From NCBI GenBank assembly GCA_024509875.1, contig JAMPIV010010591.1, positions 1-64,000 on the forward strand: a stretch of 64,000 nucleotides of DNA, read 5' to 3'. The position numbers were made by a program, and so were the translations under genes. The first letter of the stretch is position 1, and every line of letters starts with the position of its first letter. The stretch comes from Oreohelix idahoensis (taxonomy: Eukaryota; Mollusca; Gastropoda; Stylommatophora; Oreohelicidae). Below are positions 60,005 to 64,000 of this stretch, one piece after another. The notes under the pieces are model-generated. The model did no database searches. It had not been told where the DNA came from and was given only the letters and a program-made list of their open reading frames with translations.

Positions 60005-61149
60005 TCATTGATTTCCCCTGCTAGGCCAAAGGCGTGAATTGTCGCACCCAAGGGCCAAGTTGCAGGCCTGGCGGAGAAGCTGGAAGGAGAAAACAGAGTC
60101 CTTGAACTTCGAAGGAGATACAAGGAAACTGTGGAAGCTGGTAAAACAACTTAATGATGAGGGTACAGGGAGAAACTCAAAGATTGCACTGTACAAAGAT
60201 GGAAACAACCTCATGGGAAAACAGGCAGCTGATCCCTTTGCAGACTCCTTTGCTAAAGACAACAAAATCGAAGTAAGCCCAGAGAAGCAACAGGAGACTC
60301 ATGAGAAACAACAATACGCAAGACGAGATGGAACCATACCTGAAGTTATGGAGGCACCAATCACATTCAGAGAACTGGAGCTTGAAATATCCAAATTGAA
60401 AATGAGAACGTCGCCAGGAGTTGATGGAGCGTCCAATGAAATGATTAAGAACTTGGGAACCGCAGCAAAAACAAAGCTGCTGCAGATCTTCAATATCTGT
60501 TGGAACTCAGGCAGAGTTCCACAGACCTGGAGGGATGCAATCATGATACCACTCCTAAAACCAGAAAAAGACATTTCCACTGCCTCCAGCTACAGACCAA
60601 TCAGCCTTACAAGCTGTCTCTGAAAAACAATGGAATGTATCATCAACCTCAGGCCACAGTGGTACCTTGAAAGTGAAAACCTTCTTGTACCACAGCAAGC
60701 AGGCTTTAGGCAGTGTTATTCTACTGAAGATCAGGCAACTTACTTTTTTCAAGAAATTCAGAATGCGTTCCAAGATAAGAAACTGGTACTAGCAGCATGG
60801 ATAGATCTAAGGAAAGCATTTGACAAGGTTTGGAAAGAAGGGCTTCTGAAGAAACTGAGAAATTGTAGAGTGAATGGTAGGATGTACAAATGGGTGAAAG
60901 CATACTTGCATAACAGAAGAGCCAGAGTACAACTAGATGGCCTCAAGAGTAAGAAAATTCTACTATGTCATGGCGTCCCTCAGGGAGGGGTTCTGTCCCC
61001 CACACTTTTCCTACTCTACATCAACGACCTGGTTGCTGAATTACCACATGGAATGAAAGTGGCAATGTACTCTGATGACCTGATAATATGGTGCACAGAT
61101 GAGCATGCAACAGTGGCCACCAAACTGCTACAAAGAGCTAAAGATGCCT
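60005..61149 (+). mobile_element. Non-LTR element N3, reverse transcriptase, first part
   Basis: The frame reads KLKMRTSPGVDGASNEMIKN, SSYRPISLTSCL, then an in-frame TGA at 60621-60623, then QQAGFRQCYSTEDQ, AAWIDLRKAFDKVWKEGLL (motif A), GVPQGGVLSPTLFLLYIND and AMYSDDLIIWC (catalytic pair). It is cut at 61149 by a TG...CA insertion. With the insertion removed the frame joins exactly to 63238 onward. The endonuclease is missing (5' truncation). The clade is Jockey-superfamily-like. Confidence 0.85.
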
Positions 61150-62149
61150 GTTGCATACTTTTACATAGATGGCAGTCTCAGGTCCTGCCTGTGTTAAAAG
61201 GTTACGCACCAATCTTATGATAGGAATATTATTTGTGCGTATGATTTATCACGCACGTGTGTGCACTATGTAGAGTAGGAGAGACTCTTAGCGCACGGGT
61301 TACCAAGATCGGGATATGACGTCAGAGATCTTGAAGGGTCAAGCCGGACTAATGGTCCATATTGTATTGTATTGTATTGTGTCCCTTATGAATGGGAATT
61401 ATTTCTATTATGGAGGACTGGTTTTCTTCTCAGAAGCCAATGTCAAGATGTATACGTGAGTCTTGTACCCATGTATTGATAAATGGTCTTATGGTTAATT
61501 TAAGTGATGTCTCTACTCATTCTGGCATCTAGCTGGAGTCCTCATGTCAGGATTTCAAGAATGGATCAGATGAGCTGATAGCTTCACTTGTAAAACGTAG
61601 TGGTAATCCTACGAGAGGAAATATTATTAAATGTATTGGAAGATTGTATTACGAAGTGCCGACATCTCGGTCATGGCACTTATTGGAGAGGTTAGCCAAG
61701 GATAGTCGCTGACCTGTATTTATCTTGATGTAAGAACGTGTGGATCTTATGTTTAATCAACTGTCTGAGCAGTCTATGGAAGAAGTCAATTGAGCAGGAC
61801 AGTATATTTTTGGTTGCATTCTCAAGTATTATGAAGATGTATAATAAGCCCGATGTCCTTGTAGAAGGTCAACGGCCGATGCCTTAGTGACTATCACAGA
61901 GCCAGATTAATTGTCTGAACATTAGTTTAGCGAGGAAGAATATTGTTAATAGATCTAATCGGAAAGATGTATCTTGCCATTCTGAACATTATGACAGATT
62001 TTCACCGTCATGTATTCTTGTTGATCGTCCATGCATCAAAGTACTGTTTCATATCGTCTACTGTGCAACCTGAATAAATTGTATGAACTAACTTTCTAAC
62101 CACGAGTTGAGCATCGTCATGTTGGCCAATTTGCCTATCACTCGTTGGT

Positions 62150-63137
62150 GTTTGATGATAGGAAACTCTCTACAGAGCGATACAACAGGAAGCAATCTGA
62201 TCATCAGAAGGAGTCCCCCCATCCGACAAGTGTTTCGGCCCGATTACTCCTTTACACTCTAAGGGGGGGGGGGCCCACTTGGGTCATGACTCCCAAGCGT
62301 CTCAGCTTCCTGTTGTCTTGTATTGAAAATGAACCCATTTCACTTATGGTAGCAACTTTTAAATCCACACCGCCAGCCGCGGGGGCAATTGTGAAAGTAA
62401 CAAAGAGAAGACAAATTATTCCGTTCGTTCCGTCGCCCTTCACAACTAAGGACACACACTGAGACACTAGCCCGCGCAGTCGACGAGCCTTAGTCCCTGC
62501 GCGCCGCAAGCCACTGAAATTCTGTACCTGACACACTCCCTATAGTATACATTGCTTGTTGCCCCAGTCCTTTCACTAGTACACCAAAAAAACTCAGCGT
62601 TGTGGACTTAGAAAAATTTTGGTGTTTTCTGTACCGCAGCGTTTATTGTCACGATTTCCATTGCCCATTGCGGTTGTTCCACAGCCAGCCTGAGAAAAAT
62701 TTTGGTGTTTTCTGTACCGCAGCGTTTATTGTCACGATTTCCATTGCCCATTGCGGTTGTTCCACAGCCAGCCTGATGCCTTTTCGGCAGTTTCGCTAAG
62801 CCTCTTCAGTGCCCTTGTTCTAGACTGTCCCTTCAGCCCCAACAGTTTCAATAAATCATACACTGATGCAGCCACAAACCCTCTTGCGCCCACTTCAACC
62901 GCCATGACCCTTGCACTGAATCCATCATGTCTCAGATCCGCGGCCAGATCGCTATACTTGGCCGCTTTGAATGAATGTTGCTCGTCTAATCTGGATTCAA
63001 ATGGCACGGTCAGTTCAATCAGTATGACCTGAAGCGTTGCTGAAGAATGAAGCACTATATCCGGCCGTCTCCGCGATTTTCTGATACTCTCTGGATATGT
63101 TCCCCGTCCAGGTAGGTCTACCGCCATCTCCCAGTCT
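62150..63137 (-). mobile_element. RLE-type non-LTR retrotransposon, 5'-truncated copy 3
   Basis: Minus strand: LPGRGTYPESIRKSRRRPDI, ELTVPFESRLDEQHS, KAAKYSDLAADLRHDGF and ASGWLWNNRNGQWKS, then the full 3' UTR found after copy 1, ending AGTTTCCTATCATC. Its 131-codon remainder (62732-63127) is open and keeps the PD of the endonuclease. An 83-bp tandem duplication spans the ORF end. Confidence 0.88.
62611..62776. repeat. Exact 83-bp tandem duplication
   Basis: Units 62611-62693 and 62694-62776, both starting GAAAAATTTTGGTG, are identical. They cover the last codons and start of the 3' UTR of RLE copy 3; copies 1 and 2 lack the duplication. Confidence 0.93.
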
Positions 63138-63232
63138 TTATTGAACAGTTTTCGCGTGAATATACTAGTACCATTCCATCACCACCACTGACCAGGAATA
63201 ACTAGTAGAAGAGGGGAAAAACCAGCCTTACA

Positions 63233-64000
63233 ATGCCTTAACCTCGTGGGCAAATAGATGGTGTGTAAGTATCAGCAGAGACAAGTGCAGCACTATGCTC
63301 TTCAATCTCTCTCCCAAACAAAAAGCTGGTGTCATCAAGATAAATAAGGAGCTCCTGAGAGAAGATAAACAACCTACCTATCTTGGAGTTACATTCGATG
63401 ATAGGCTGACATGGAAGCAGCAAATCAACAAGGCAGCAACAAAGGCCAGGAGGAAGTTAGCAATCCTGAGAAAACTAAGTGAAACCACATGGGGAGCCAG
63501 CGGGAAAATACTTAGTAAAGTTTACCAGCAGGGCATATGACCATACCTGGAATATGGGTCAGCTGCTTGGTGTCTAGCATCAAACACCACATTACAAGAG
63601 CTAGATAAGGTGCAAAACCAGGCACTTAGGGTCATCATGGAGGCAATGAAATCAACGCTTATAGTAGAGATGGAGAAAATGGGGAGGATACAAGCACTGC
63701 GAGAATGCAGAGACACAAATGTGCTAACTCACGCAGAAAAGTTCCTCTGTATGCCAAGCCATCCAATGAAGGACAGATTCCAAAAGCTAGCAATGGGACG
63801 ATTGAAAAGAAGCAGCTTCATCCACCAGGCCAAACGATTTCATAGACAAACCTCAGACCTGCCTGAAGTTGACAGCCCCCTAAAGTCTGTGCCAGAACAA
63901 ACCCCTTGGAGAGAAGAGCCTGGACTACCAATACACATCCAGACAAAAGTGAAAGGAATATTCGACAGGGATGAACAGAACAGCATGCAACATAGGTCAG
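63233..64000 (+). mobile_element. Non-LTR element N3, second part (runs off the window)
   Basis: Continues the RT thumb: TSWANRWCVSISRDK, QPTYLGVTFDDRLTWKQQIN, a TGA at 63538-63540, and PYLEYGSAAWCLAS in the same frame, then a long basic C-terminal region. RNase H, if present in this family, would lie beyond 64000. Confidence 0.85.

Larger units (their letters stand above)
61150..63232. mobile_element. TG...CA insertion with 5-bp target duplication; probable solo LTR hosting an RLE fragment
   Basis: ATGCC at 61145-61149 and 63233-63237 flanks a 2083-bp insert that begins TGTTGCATAC and ends GCCTTACA. Removing it restores the RT frame of N3. Subtracting the RLE fragment (about 62150-63137) leaves about 1.1 kb without coding capacity. 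It has a poly(A)-type AATAAA near 62074 and an ATTGT pentamer run near 61360-61380. These are features of a solo LTR into which the RLE fragment later inserted. Confidence 0.75.

Overview
This is animal nuclear DNA from a large, repeat-rich genome, probably an invertebrate; the sequence alone does not fix the phylum. Almost all recognisable coding sequence belongs to transposable elements, most of them broken, and many nested inside one another. The one locus that looks like a host gene is a C2H2 zinc-finger gene on the minus strand (53979-57110). It has a splice acceptor, an N-terminal exon segment and an array of 28 uniform fingers. No tRNA, rRNA, CRISPR or bacterial-type feature was seen.

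Layout. 1-6 kb: a deleted mariner-type element (980-1556) beside a complete but decayed Ty3/gypsy element with 253-bp LTRs (1564-6002). 6.3-10 kb: a full-length decayed non-LTR element with a restriction-like endonuclease (RLE); 5'-truncated relatives lie at 15.9 and 62.2 kb. 10.4-15.4 kb: an LTR element with 1.26-kb LTRs, a CTAAG target duplication and almost no coding capacity, on the minus strand. 16.5-17.9 kb: a Penelope-like fragment and a dispersed repeat.

18-24.7 kb: a minus-strand Ty3/gypsy-type element with the order gag-PR-IN-RT-RH, that is, integrase upstream of reverse transcriptase as in Gmr1-like elements. It is split by a non-LTR insertion (19500-22075). A second relative on the plus strand (38.1-40.8 kb) also has PR followed directly by IN. 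26.5-43.5 kb is a mosaic of non-LTR fragments, LTR pieces and one nearly intact RTE-like ORF (35383-38043, 887 codons) with a 13-bp target duplication.

47.9-57.2 kb: the zinc-finger locus. Its array once ran further toward lower coordinates. A 3.1-kb non-LTR element (50451-53592) landed inside a finger and left a 12-bp target duplication; the part beyond it has decayed. 58-64 kb: gypsy, non-LTR and RLE fragments, including a three-layer nest in which a non-LTR RT is cut by a probable solo LTR that itself contains an RLE fragment.

The elements do not form a pathway. Their relation is chronological: target duplications and interrupted reading frames show which element arrived in which. The best targets for follow-up are the IN-before-RT elements, the homogenised finger array with its insertion, a perfect 34-bp-arm inverted repeat in the zinc-finger intron, and a fragment of a widespread uncharacterised invertebrate protein at 44.4 kb.
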